Shown in pieces: positions 1-10,327 of a stretch of DNA of 64,000 nucleotides. The translations under genes were made by a program, and so were the position numbers. The stretch covers positions 3,660,501-3,724,500 of the forward strand of contig NC_091975.1 of the NCBI RefSeq assembly GCF_036711975.1. Direction: 5' to 3'. Numbering within the stretch: position 1 is the first letter of the stretch; each line of letters begins with the position of its first letter. This DNA is from Onthophagus taurus. Lineage: Eukaryota > Arthropoda > Insecta > Coleoptera > Scarabaeidae. Under the pieces are notes generated by a model that worked only from the letters and a program-made list of their open reading frames with translations, made no database searches and was not told where the DNA came from.

Positions 1-599
1 TAATTATTTTTTTAATTTCAATAATTTTTTTCGATTTAATTCAATTTTTTATTCTTCACAAAAATGGTTGTTAAAAATATGTTTCGAAATTCAATTTTCA
101 GTTGAAATCAGTGAGGTGTAGTAATTTAAATGTAAAATCAATAGTCGTAACTCCTCATCTGTTGAATATTTTAGCTGGGCAAAGTGTTGGTATTCATGTT
201 TGTTTAGTTTAACGAACGTGTTTTCGACAATTCGCGATAATGAAATCGCATAATTCATGTTTTCGATAAGCTTAAAACCAGCTTATCGATTTTATTTTAT
301 AATATTTCTAGATAAATCATTCAAAATCTCCAAAAGTTCGACTCAAATTTCGAGAATTTAATAATTTCTATTTATTATTATGAAGCATTGTTTCAAAGGA
401 AACAATTTTTTTAACTTAATTTCTATAAATAAAGTTTTAATACTAATGTTATAATGGAAATTTCATATAATTCGCAATATATGAATGCAGGAACCATAGT
501 TACAAAACTACTATGCACTTGCACTGTCCAACATAAAATTAACATAGCTTAATATTATAGGTATTGTGTAATTTTGCAAAGGAAAAGTTTTGTTTGAAA

Positions 600-1000
600 A
601 AGAGTGACGTTCTTATGATAACCCTAATAGTGATAGTGCTAGTGTAAAACTAACACTAGACTTAGAACTGGAAACATTCGGATTTAGCCGTAGGTCTCTT
701 CAGACGACTAAAGCCGAATGATTCTAATTCTAGGTCTTGTGGTAGTTCTAGTTTTAGTTCTTTATTAATTATCTTTTATGCTAACTAGTGCTACCTACCG
801 GCCATCTTAAGAGAGGTACGGCTAAACGAAATGTTGCTAGTTCTAGTGTTATTCTAGTTTTATTTGTTATTCAGCGCTAAATTTTTATTGAGCTATAACG
901 AACACTGCGTTTCCCGTATTGATCCGTTATATCGAGGTTTCACTGTAATGTCAAATCATATTACATGTTGCATTTTATGTGTGACAAAAAGATTCAAAGT
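600..1000. repeat. dispersed repeat copy rich in CTAGTTCTAG-type motifs
   Basis: The segment carries many variants of the motif CTAGTTCTAG/ACACTAGAAC, a partly palindromic block around 660-730, and at about 923-945 a terminal-type sequence reading CGTTATATCGAGG. Positions 903-1000 resemble 58083-58180 for nearly 100 bp, and the CTAGTTCTAG part resembles 56390-56520. This marks a non-coding dispersed element, probably a decayed DNA-transposon derivative. Exact ends are not clear. Confidence 0.55.
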
Positions 1001-1349
1001 AAAACTGGTTGCCTACATTAACTTTTTTTATTATCTTTTACGCAAATAAAATAAATTTTTTTGTCATGTTCCGCCGGAAAACTGAAAGGAACTCTTTGTC
1101 TCCGTCTTTTTGCGAAAGCAATATCGGTTTCAGACTTAAAACGATATCACCGGAGAGTGGATGGATTTCGATTTGATAACTCACTTATATCAAACCCAGC
1201 GGGTAGGGTTTTATATTTTATCGAAAAGAAAATGTAAAATGTACTTTACCTAAAAAAGGGAAATATAAAGGGGGAAAGGTTGAATTCAATTTATTTAGAA
1301 TTAATCTCTAAAATAGACTATTTTTTCAAATTAAGTTGTTAATTAAGTT

Positions 1350-1450
1350 ATTGGTATGGAACAACACGGTTTCCACCCTGGACGTTCTGTTGAGACCAAT
1401 CTGTTAGAGTATACTGATTTTCTTTTTTCATTTCTTGATAAGACCGTCTT
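1350..1450 (+). mobile_element. LINE reverse-transcriptase fragment
   Basis: About 30 codons from 1356 read EQHGFHPGRSVETN followed by LLEYTDFLFSFLD. This resembles the QHGFRPGRST..TNL block of jockey-type LINE reverse transcriptases. Nothing of the catalytic YADD region is found nearby, so this is only a scrap of a dead insertion. It is a plain non-LTR element. Confidence 0.6.
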
Positions 1451-3290
1451 TCCGAATCTTTATATGTTTAGTTTTGTTTTTTCTTAAACTAGATGTAGGA
1501 AGTAACTGTCGCTACTTGCATGTATAAATAAATAATAAAGGAAGCATTTTGAATGTAAATGTTAAAATAGACGCAAACAACAAAATGATGGGGGTGTTCA
1601 CAAATGATAATGCCTACACAAATGCATTCGTATTCAAAACGTTCCTGAAACTCGTATTGTTCTGGTTTTTTGAAAAAATCCTCATTCAAACAATTAATAA
1701 TTTGAGAAAATTCGTGGTTTATTTTAACCAAAATGTCTTCTGTTGTACTTAGAATCTCATTTACCTCGTCTTAACTTGCACGAAAACTTAAACAGCAATT
1801 TAATTTATGTAATTTTGAAGAAATTTTATTTTTACCTTCCTAGTTTTTCATATCCGGTAGTTTTCGAGCGAGAAAGTCAATTTTAGTGTTTTAATTGAAT
1901 CGGCTCCCGAGTTAGATTTAAAAGTTACTTCCAATTTCCGGATACTTTCCAAGAGTCGTGTCTCGAAACCAAACTTTGTTCGAAAACTTTTCGATATAGA
2001 ATTACGGTTCTGTAACAAATTTCTTTTTGTTATTAAAAAAATCTTCAAGATTTTTAATTTTTTATGTTAAGACATTTACTTGTAAATGAAAAACGAATGC
2101 AATTTTAATAGTTTACCATAAATGAAATGTTTCATAGTTATTTTAGTGTAATGCAAATACGAAATCATTAATAAATAACGATTTTTTTATTTAAAGGATG
2201 TGTTAGGGCATAAAAGAGAACAACAATATGTAGCTCTCTCATCACTCTGTATTGATCTGTTCCGTTTACAACAGAGTCTCACACTTGTTTCCAAAGAGGT
2301 CAGTTTGACTAACAGGATGAAAGGCAGGAAAACCAGTAAAATCCCTGGAGTACTCTTTGTAATTTACAGCCACATTCTACATAGATTTTTAAATATCTAT
2401 AAAAAAACATCGTAAATGTTCATTTTATCCCAACTATTTAAGACTGATTACAGTTTTAACGAGTTTAATTTTAATTTGAACTGATATCAACACGAATTGA
2501 CGGTGTAAATACGTTTTAAATCGGAACGCATCGGGAGTTTATTGATTTTCCATGAACGCGGAACAAAGATGGGGAGATAGAAATGCTGGGAAATCTCGGT
2601 TTTACAGGCTTGAAATAATACAAAAAGAAAAAAGTATTCTATGCGCTTCTTAACAGGATAATAAAACGATAATAACTTTAACTTACATTTGGTTGCAGAA
2701 TTAAAAAATTAATATTAACCACAAATACTCTTGTATTGTTAATTGTCGGTGTTGTGGTTAAACATCATACGCTCAAAGCACGTTCTATTGATTTCCAATG
2801 TTGGTTTAAATGTGGTTGCTATGTATCCATTATTTTTATCAATTTTCATTAATAATTATTTATTTTCGGTCTTTCGAAATCATTCAAAATGACAATGAAA
2901 TCTCTCAGATGGATGGGTCGGTTTCTCATCACCAACCCAACAAGAATATTATCGAATCCTCTCAGATTCCGGGTAATCTATTCAAAGTGGAGCTCCAATA
3001 ATTGCTTGAAGCAGTTCTCCTCGGTTAATTGAAATATTCATCTGCAGATTTAATTTTAAACTGCCAATCGTAGAGTTGCCGATCATCGAACTCATTTCCT
3101 AATTAACTATACCTGAGGGGTCTTCTGGGTACCAATCGATAGTTTTGAGATTTTTTTTAATTTTAATATCTTGTTGTTGCCCTAATTCTTTTTATCTTAA
3201 TTAGGAAAAATAATGATTAGAAACCAAAATAAAAAACAGGCTCTCTCATAAATTTATCTAATCTCCTAAAAACAACATTTTGATATCGTT

Positions 3291-3300
3291 CATATAAAAA
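3291..3300 (+). promoter_or_regulatory. TATA-like box of the Kazal gene
   Basis: The sequence CATATAAAAA lies about 65 bp upstream of the start codon at 3361. That leaves room for a transcription start near 3320-3330 and a short leader. This is typical of a compact secreted-peptide gene. The call rests on motif and spacing only. Confidence 0.45.
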
Positions 3301-3360
3301 GGAAAAGTCATATAGGATCGCTGATTACTTACTTACAGAGTCTATAATAAAAAGTTTAAA

Positions 3361-3649
3361 ATGAAATACTTAGTTCTTCTCTTCGTTTGCATTTTGGGTA
3401 TGTTTATGTTTATTATTTCTATTTAATTTTACAAGATTTTCCTTAAATTTTTCCATATCAGGTATTTCCCAAATGCAATCAACTTTAGCTGATGAATGTC
3501 CACAAGTCTGCACTATGGAATATAACCCATTATGCGTTAAAGACGTCTCCGGAGAAACCCATACGTTTGCAAATCCTTGCGAATTGAGATCAAAAACGTG
3601 TAACGAACCACATAAAGGATACACTTTAGTCAAATTAGGAGAATGTTAA
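3361..3649 (+). CDS. single-domain Kazal-type serine protease inhibitor
   Basis: Two exons, 3361-3397 and 3462-3649, are joined at a GT..AG intron of 64 bp and give 74 residues. Residues 1-22 form a signal peptide (MKYLVLLFVCILG followed by ISQMQSTLA). The rest is one Kazal domain with six cysteines in the order C-PQVC-TMEYNPLC-...-NPC-...-TC-...-GEC. By alignment with ovomucoid third domain (CTLEYRPLC), the P1 residue is Met. That would suit elastase, subtilisin or chymotrypsin-like targets rather than trypsin; this specificity is an inference. A TATA-like box lies upstream and an AATAAA follows at about 3663. The secreted product may act in immunity, gut or venom/saliva; the sequence does not say which. 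Confidence 0.88.
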
Positions 3650-4486
3650 AAAACATCAAAAAAATAAATGCATTTTTGATTTTTTAAGTGTTCCTCAAAG
3701 TTTTTAATCCTTAATCCCTCAATTAACACGTAATAAATTAGATGCTGTTGCGATTTCGTATCGTATAAGATAATTTGAGTTAAACCAAACTCGGTTAGTT
3801 GTGGATGGGGCCCCATTAAGGTCATAATTATCTAGACCGTCGTGAACTTAGTAATTTATCAATTTGACAGCTCCCACAATAATTATTTAATCAATTACAT
3901 ATTTTTAATACAAATTTAACTTTTTATTTATGAAATATTGTAAGTTAATAAAATTTGAACAATAAATTTTAAATTAAATAACCAGCGCCATCTTTTGCCC
4001 ATCGTCGTTTGTATTGCTGATTGCAGACTCACAATCCGCCTCATATAACGCATTAAGTGGCAGATTAACTAAAAAAATTAATTATTTTATTTCATCAAAA
4101 AACAACTTTAAAAGTCATAAATAAATCAATTTGACATAATTAAAATAAGTATTCTACTTTATCGACATAAATATTTACTTGTCAAAATGAATTTGAAATG
4201 ACACTTTAATTATCGATTTTTCGAAATATGATCATCACTGATCATAACTATATTACGCGAGTAAGTGAGTTATGCGAGGAACTGCTATATTTCCAGAAAA
4301 TAGGTTTGCGCTCACATCTGATTAGATTTTATGTACCTCGTCCTGTATTTATCGATTTAATATGCCTATACATAGCTACAGGTGTTCTCGTTTTAGATAA
4401 TCGGCTCAGTTTAATTTATTTAATATTAAAATGCGATGTTTCTCAGTGCATTTTACTTTAATATTCTTTTTTTTTTGTTTTTACAG
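3650..4486. other. intergenic region and 5' intron of the following gene
   Basis: The stretch holds a polyadenylation signal for the Kazal gene, then AT-rich DNA with no coding similarity. A pyrimidine tract ending in ACAG at 4486 is a good splice acceptor, so the downstream gene probably has a leader exon somewhere upstream that I could not place. Confidence 0.5.
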
Positions 4487-4501
4487 ATAAAAACTTGAAA
4501 A

Positions 4502-5896
4502 ATGAGGAAAGGAAGTCTGCAAACGCAAACTTCCGAACCGTTAATCGTTGTTGAAGAACCTGGATGCATACAAGAACCTGAACTGAAAACTAGATCATCT
4601 TCGGAACATACTTCCGAAGATGAATCACCAATGATGAATCCTTATTTACTGTCACCCTGGTCTCGAGAAACTCGTAAACATTCATTACCAACTCCTCAAT
4701 GTTCCGGGATAACCGCCAGTCAAGTTCGCCGTCTTTCCGAACGTGGTGAAGGTGCCCCTGGACCTAGACAAACTGAATTTTTAGCGACGCTTTCTTCGGC
4801 TCCAGCTCCATCACCAGGTGGACGAAGACATTCTGTAGTAACGATCTCAAAAGTTCCAAGTGCATTTTTTGGGAGAAATCGACGGGAATCTGTTGCGGGA
4901 CGGATTTTACCAAGTCGAAGGGAGTCTGTGACTGGGGGGCCACCTTCTACGGAACCTAGAGGAAGTGTTCATAACCTTCAATTGGATATTATGGATGATA
5001 TCGTCCAAGCTAGAAAGGTTAGAATGAAATTGTGGAATACAAGTAGTAACGAAAAAGTTTGTGAGGTCCAACCGTTGGATGACGAACATTTTGGAGGAAC
5101 TCCAGGTGGTGGCGGATCAGCATCTGGTGGAATACAAAGGTACGCGAGTTCGAGGAGATATTCAGATTTTGTTGGAACAACTTTGGCCCCAATTCCAAGT
5201 GCGACTAGAAGAAGAGCATCGGAACTGCCGCCTCCAAGTTTACCTCCAAGAACTTCTTCGACATCTTCCACAGCATGTAAGATAACTAGCTCTGGAATTA
5301 TATGCACAAATACTGATCTTATTTCTATTTTATCTTCTTCCGCTATGGAAATTAATCATCAACAGTGTGAAGTATCCGAATCAACAACACCAATGGGGGC
5401 GGCAGATGCAACATCAATGGAAGAAAACAAGAAGACAAGAAGAAGTAGACTGAAAACAAGTAGAAGTAATAGTTTTGATGTTTCAACATTACCAAGTAAT
5501 GAAATTGAAACACCAAGTAATTGGTTCATTAAACGTCATCAACCGATTTCAACAAAAAATTTTATTGGAAAATCAGACCAATTAACTTCTATTTCATTTG
5601 CGGACGAAAAAAAATCATTAAAAGCAAAAGATTCAAACAATAAAGTTTTATGGGACGAGCGTAGTGGGTCACTGGTGGACGCCCAACTTTTAGGAACTGC
5701 GATACAAGATTTTTTAAAAAAATCGAGTCCGGAAAAAAACGATTTCGGAAAAGGAGATGGTCCATCAACTTCTTCTTCATCTCAATCGAAATCTAAAAGC
5801 GGCTGGTTTTCAAATAAACCTGGAGATGAAAACAATTCAAACGAAACTTCCGATTCATCTCTATGCTCGACTTTAAAAGATTTATTTGTGAAATAG
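4502..5896 (+). CDS. uncharacterised disordered protein with six RRxS phosphosites
   Basis: A single long coding exon of 464 residues starts 15 bp after a strong splice acceptor (4486). An in-frame TGA at 4496-4498 shows that this ATG is the true start. I do not recognise a folded domain. The composition is low-complexity, rich in Ser, Pro, Gly and Thr. Six perfect protein kinase A consensus sites, RRxS, put the serine at residues 79, 111, 130, 142, 221 and 240. A less repetitive block at about 160-195 (LDIMDDIVQARKVRMKLWNT, then a CEVQPLDDEHF stretch) and a C-terminal block at about 390-412 (VLWDERSGSLVDAQLLGTA) look conserved. A cytoplasmic scaffold or signalling target of cAMP/PKA is plausible but inferred. 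The 3' UTR probably runs several hundred bases into AT-rich DNA. Confidence 0.75.
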   Translation: MRKGSLQTQTSEPLIVVEEPGCIQEPELKTRSSSEHTSEDESPMMNPYLLSPWSRETRKHSLPTPQCSGITASQVRRLSERGEGAPGPRQTEFLATLSSAPAPSPGGRRHSVVTISKVPSAFFGRNRRESVAGRILPSRRESVTGGPPSTEPRGSVHNLQLDIMDDIVQARKVRMKLWNTSSNEKVCEVQPLDDEHFGGTPGGGGSASGGIQRYASSRRYSDFVGTTLAPIPSATRRRASELPPPSLPPRTSSTSSTACKITSSGIICTNTDLISILSSSAMEINHQQCEVSESTTPMGAADATSMEENKKTRRSRLKTSRSNSFDVSTLPSNEIETPSNWFIKRHQPISTKNFIGKSDQLTSISFADEKKSLKAKDSNNKVLWDERSGSLVDAQLLGTAIQDFLKKSSPEKNDFGKGDGPSTSSSSQSKSKSGWFSNKPGDENNSNETSDSSLCSTLKDLFVK

Positions 5897-6049
5897 CTGA
5901 TAAATCAATTTTTTGATTACTAATTGTTGATTATCAAAATATTTCAACACTAAAAACTATTATTTCATATTTATTATCAGTATTAGTTGTTAAAAATCTC
6001 TCTTTATCTAAGAACGGTAGAATCTAAGAGAACTGCTTTTGTAATGTTG

Positions 6050-6190
6050 AGACTAGAGTTAGATTAAATCTAGCATTGTCACTAGAACTAGCACCAGTCA
6101 AGTTTTATGTCATTTGAAACAGCTAGTCAACAAAAGATGGCGCTAGCGCAAAATTAGAAATTGAAAGGTTTATGGTAAAGTTTGTAAAAA
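6050..6190. repeat. dispersed repeat copy (GATGGCGCTAGCGC family)
   Basis: It contains CTAGAACTAGCAC, then AACAGCTAGTCAACAAAAGA followed by TGGCGCTAGCGCAAAATTAGA. Close relatives of this tail occur at about 40140-40195 in a crumbs intron and at 56530-56590 upstream of Cip4, which marks a short dispersed element. Confidence 0.55.
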
Positions 6191-7603
6191 CACAAAAAAT
6201 ACAACAACAAAATTTTGAATTACAAAAGAACAAAGTATTTAGTAATCCTTTTAGATTCTACCATCCATCATAGTCTTGACCTCTTCTTAATTTGCGAAGA
6301 CCGTTACAAACCAATTTAACCTCAAAAAATGTAAATTAACTTAATTTATTTTTTTTTAATTTTATTTAAATAGAGATAATTAAATTAAAAAGGATCAATA
6401 CGGGAATTTTAAGCCAAAATGCTGGTCGTTTTGACTACGTAAAATAAAAATTATTTTTGACAATTTCTTTTTAATAGACGAGCCAATAAACAAGAGTGTA
6501 TGGTGAGCTGTCTAACTAAAAGAAATAAGTAAAGTCCACTGAATTAAAACGGAAAATATATAATACAATTAATTAATGTTCAAGAAAACAATTAATGTTG
6601 AAATACTAATATCTAGTAGATTTGATGTGTCTTAAAATTATTAAAAGAAATGGTGAACTGTGTTTAAATGTACATTATGTCGAGTGCATATTTTGGGTTA
6701 ATTTTTGTTATATCGACAATAAATTGAACCGAATTTAATAAAAAGTTACATTTAAACACTGTTTGAATATTCAATTGACTGTATTAATTCCATTTGAATG
6801 TGAATGGAAAATATCAACCAACCAAAATAATGTTTCTCAGTGTATTTTATTCACAATGTAGTTTATAGAAAGAAAAATCAAATATTTTTATTCTAGAACT
6901 GATATTTAAATAATATTTTCATTGGATTAATTTCGCTGGACGAAATTAGTCGTAAATAAATTGTTAACTCAAAAAAAATTGTTACCAAATTTCATCAAAT
7001 TCAAAATTTTTAGGTTAGGAATATTACCAACTTAAAAATAATTTTTTTTTAGTTAACAAATCTATTTGAATTGTAAATAATCATTTAAAGAAAAATAAAT
7101 TGAAATGTTTGGACCAGTAATATATCGTAAATGTATAGACAATCCGTAATTACATCTCGTTGTTATTCTAAAGACAAAAATATATATAACCTACAAGTGA
7201 ATTAAGTGATTATTATAAAAAAAGCATACATTCTAAAAGATGTCTCAAAATATTCACTTTCTAAGTTTATTTTTCGATGTTGTATTAATAAATAAAAATG
7301 AATCAATATTTTCTGATTAACGCAGCACATAAGTATAACTAATAATGTTGTACAGGTGTCCCGTGGGGATGAAAATCTGGGTGTGTGGGATATCTATCTA
7401 TAGAAACATTCATAAAAGATAACAAGAACTGATATATCTTCATGTTAAAATAAATGTCATGTGGACCTTTAGGATTTATAGTAACATTGAGTATTTGGAA
7501 ACTCAAATATTAAAAAGATTGTAAATATTTCGGTGTACAGTTATACAATGATTTAATGTTAAAAAAAAATAAAAATTAAATCTCCCTAGAAAAAGTTTTA
7601 CTC

Positions 7604-7680
7604 ACAATCTGGCATCGTCGCTTGCTTCGCTTCTCTAAAAAGTGAAGAGAGAAACGAAGCGAGTGTCGTTGCCAAATTAT
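7604..7680. repeat. imperfect inverted repeat (hairpin)
   Basis: The left arm is about 7604-7636 and the right arm about 7645-7680. The arms pair as GGCATCGTCGCTTGCTTCGC against the complement of GCGAAGCGAGTGTCGTTGCC-type sequence, with a loop of about 8 nt and a few mismatches. The GC-rich arms stand out in AT-rich DNA. It could be a MITE end pair, a structured RNA or a chance foldback. Confidence 0.5.
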
Positions 7681-8157
7681 CTATGTTTATTTACCATATT
7701 TTTAAGATTGAACCTTTAAAAACAATTATTTAATAATAATTGATTTTATTTCTTATTTGGTCATACGGTTTAGTTTGGCACCAAAAGCAAATTAAATTTG
7801 TTGAATACTTTTCAATTAATTATTATTGGTAAATTAATTAAATCTTTAAAAGGAAGATAAAATTGTTATTTTTTTAGATTATTGGAAGAATGAACCAAAC
7901 CAAACATGTTGGAAAACCAACAATATTAAACGAATTGTTTGAAATTGCATAATATTTTAGAAAACTGAATTATAATTAACCTATATTATGAAACGTCAAA
8001 TTTGACAATTAAACGTCAATTTTGACATTTAATTAATGTCATAATTAATAATTTGAAATAATTTCAATTAATTAAATATTATTTCCCACTTTAATATTTA
8101 TTTTATTTTAAATCAAAAAGTGAGGTTATTTCAACTTGAATATAGGTTAGGTTAAAA

Positions 8158-8757
8158 ATGAGAGGAACAAGTTTTTTATTTTTTCTTTTAATTATTACAT
8201 ATATTAATATATCTAACGGTAAAAAGTCGAAAGATAAACCGGAATGGGCTAAAAAGGATATTAGGGACTTCTCGGATGCTGATATGGAGAGATTATTTGA
8301 TCAATGGGAGGTAAGTGAGGTTATGTTGCCGAAGAAAAGTTTTAATTTATTTCAATATTAGGAGGATGAAGAACCGCTTGAAGATGATGAATTACCCGAA
8401 CACTTACGTCCAGCCCCACAAATAGATATGTCTAAATTAAACATGGAAAATCCTGAAGAGTTATTACAAATGACCAAAAAAGGGAGAACTTTAATGACTT
8501 TCGTAAGCGTTTCGGGGAATCCGACGAAAGATGAAACTGAGGAGTTAACCAAATTGTGGCAAACAAGTCTTTGGAATAATCATATTCAAGCTGAAAGGTA
8601 CTTAGTTGATGATAATCGGGCAATTTTTCTTTTTAAAGATGGTGCGCAAGCTTGGGAAGCAAAAAACTATTTAGTAGACCAGGAGAAATGTGAAAGCGTT
8701 ACTATAGAAAGTAAAGTTTATCACGGAAAATTCTCAGATAAAAAAGACGAGTTATAA
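8158..8757 (+). CDS. boca: boca / MESD, ER chaperone for LDL-receptor family proteins
   Basis: Two exons, 8158-8310 and 8362-8757, encode 182 residues. An N-terminal signal peptide (about 1-21) is followed by the MESD signature: KPEWAKKDIRDFSDADMERL, an acidic stretch, HLRPAPQIDMSKL, the central fold with KKGRTLMTFVSVSG and LWQTSLWNNHI, and a C-terminal KKDEL ER-retention signal. The protein works in the ER lumen, where it escorts beta-propeller/EGF modules of LDL-receptor-type proteins (LRP6/Arrow, yolkless) to the cell surface. Its stop codon lies only 48 bp from the stop of the convergent MOZART1 gene, so the two 3' UTRs must overlap or nearly touch. The AATAAA at 8788 lies inside that gap. 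Confidence 0.96.
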
Positions 8758-8805
8758 AAAAAGATTATATTTTCATTCCTTTTTCCAAATAAAAATTAAT
8801 TAAAT

Positions 8806-9033
8806 TTAAGAGTGTTGAGTTTCTTCGTTACTTTTTAAATTATCGTTTAATTCCATCTTTTGTTTTCTCAATTCTCGAATAACCGAAGCTAAAGCCTCGG
8901 GATTTGCTTCACTTTCCAATAAACGAACACAAATCGTTAAAGTTTCCGGATCTAATCCTGTATTTAACAATTGACTCATTTCTAAGAGTGTTAAATACGT
9001 CTCCCTTGCTTCGGTTATCTGTGTATTCGGCAT
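8806..9033 (-). CDS. Mozart1: MOZART1, gamma-tubulin ring complex subunit
   Basis: An intronless coding region of 75 residues is read from the minus strand. The whole protein matches the MZT1 family: the [20 protein letters not shown] core, then [15 protein letters not shown] and [12 protein letters not shown]1 binds N-terminal regions of gamma-tubulin complex proteins and is needed for gamma-TuRC recruitment to spindle poles or basal bodies. Length is normal for the family. It is divergent from V-ATPase F, with 224 bp between start codons, and convergent with boca. A sub-80-residue gene like this is easily lost by automatic annotation. Confidence 0.94.
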   Translation of the reverse strand: MPNTQITEARETYLTLLEMSQLLNTGLDPETLTICVRLLESEANPEALASVIRELRKQKMELNDNLKSNEETQHS

Positions 9034-9257
9034 TCTACAACAAAATCAAATTTAATACTAATAACTCAAAAATTATTTATTTACTTTAATTTTTGATGAA
9101 TTTAACAAATTTGAGTTTTGATTTGACAGACAACGTTAATACAGTTTAGTGATTTTTTATGTTTTTTAGTTGGTAGTTTTGGGAGTCAGCTGCTTTTTAG
9201 GTTACCAAGTGTCAGGTGATTCCAATTTCTAAATTCGCCCAAAAAGTACTCGTTAAA
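9034..9257. promoter_or_regulatory. shared divergent promoter region (MOZART1 / V-ATPase F)
   Basis: Only 224 bp separate the two opposite start codons, so the genes must share or overlap promoter elements. No TATA box is obvious. The GTCAGCTGCTTTTTAGG stretch near 9185 is a local GC-rich block containing an E-box-like CAGCTG. Confidence 0.6.
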
Positions 9258-9739
9258 ATGGCTTTGCATTCGGCTATTAAAGGAAAATTACTTTCTGTTA
9301 TCGGAGATGAGGTAAAATACAACATTTCTGATTTGTTTTTAATTTAATGTAATCATTAATTTGTAGGATACTTGCGTTGGGTTCCTTTTGGGCGGTGTTG
9401 GAGAAATAAACAAGAATAGGCATTCCAATTTTATGGTTGTGGATAAAAGTAAGTTTTTAAAACGGTGCTAATTTATCGATTTAATTGATATTATTTTTAG
9501 ATACCGCTGTTAGTGAAATTGAAGATTGCTTTAAGCGTTTTATTAAACGTGATGATATCGACATCATTTTGATTAATCAGAACATCGCTGAGATGATTAG
9601 ACATGTTATTGACAGTCATACTCAGCCTATTCCCGCTGTTTTGGAAATCCCATCAAAAGATCATCCTTATGATGCTAGTAAAGATTCCATTTTACGCAGA
9701 GCAAAGGGAATGTTCAACCCTGATGATTTTACCCGATAA
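9258..9739 (+). CDS. Vha14-1: V-type proton ATPase subunit F
   Basis: Three exons, 9258-9311, 9367-9448 and 9501-9739, encode 124 residues, the normal length. Family landmarks are [48 protein letters not shown]-type sequence, and the C-terminal [20 protein letters not shown] block. Subunit F sits in the central rotor stalk of the V1 sector and couples ATP hydrolysis to proton pumping in endosomes, lysosomes and epithelial plasma membranes. An AATAAA lies about 145 bp after the stop. Confidence 0.96.
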
Positions 9740-10327
9740 GTATGGAATTTTTATGTATACTTAGGTGGTTGGATGGATTAATTATGTAGTTGTACATTCC
9801 TTTGATTTTTGTGGTAATAACATGCTTCATGAGTATTAAATTTGTTCGATTATTGTAGATTGTATTATAATATAAATTGGTTAAATAAATACGAACATTT
9901 AAATTGTATTTAGCAAACTTTATTCCATAAAAAACAAAACAGTGTATTTGAATCACAGAGTTCACCACCGATATTACAAGAAATGTAAGGTATAGATTCA
10001 AAATCACAAAAAAAAGAAAAATTAAATTGGTAACTATTCGAGAACAAGTATTATTCGATTTAATTACTTATTTTGTACTTTGACGGCTAAAATATAGTCA
10101 AAATCATTTATATAGATTCTTGTTAAACATATTTTTAGTTAAACAATATATCTGAGTTGATATTTTCATAATTTGGTAACTAATCCCATTTAAATAAATT
10201 AAATTTAAGTACAATTTTCATAATAACCAACCAAAAATAAATCATAAATCCTTAAACTTAAAAAAAAATCTTATCTTTAATACTGATCCAAACAAAAACA
10301 ACCTCTTTTATCAATTTTAACGTTTAG

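Larger units (their letters stand above)
1..3290. other. gene-poor upstream region
   Basis: No host gene is supported here. The stretch is strongly AT-rich. It holds a dispersed repeat copy (about 600-1000), a small LINE reverse-transcriptase scrap (about 1350-1450) and short open frames with no recognisable domain. A region around 2198-2330 has an acceptor-like AG before it and an open frame, but I recognise nothing in its translation. Confidence 0.5.
5897..8157. other. 3' UTR and intergenic DNA
   Basis: No gene is supported. The first part is probably 3' UTR of the preceding gene, with several AATAAA-type signals (for example near 6484, 6719 and 7094). A dispersed-repeat copy lies at about 6050-6190 and an imperfect hairpin at 7604-7680. 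The remainder is AT-rich sequence with short repeats such as the paired GTCAAATTTGAC motifs near 8000. Confidence 0.5.

Noticed and set aside
5277-5365. Possible 89-bp intron (GTAAGA..CAACAG) within the RRxS protein exon
   Set aside because: Removal would shift the frame, and the downstream sequence is clearly coding in the unspliced frame. Left as continuous coding sequence.
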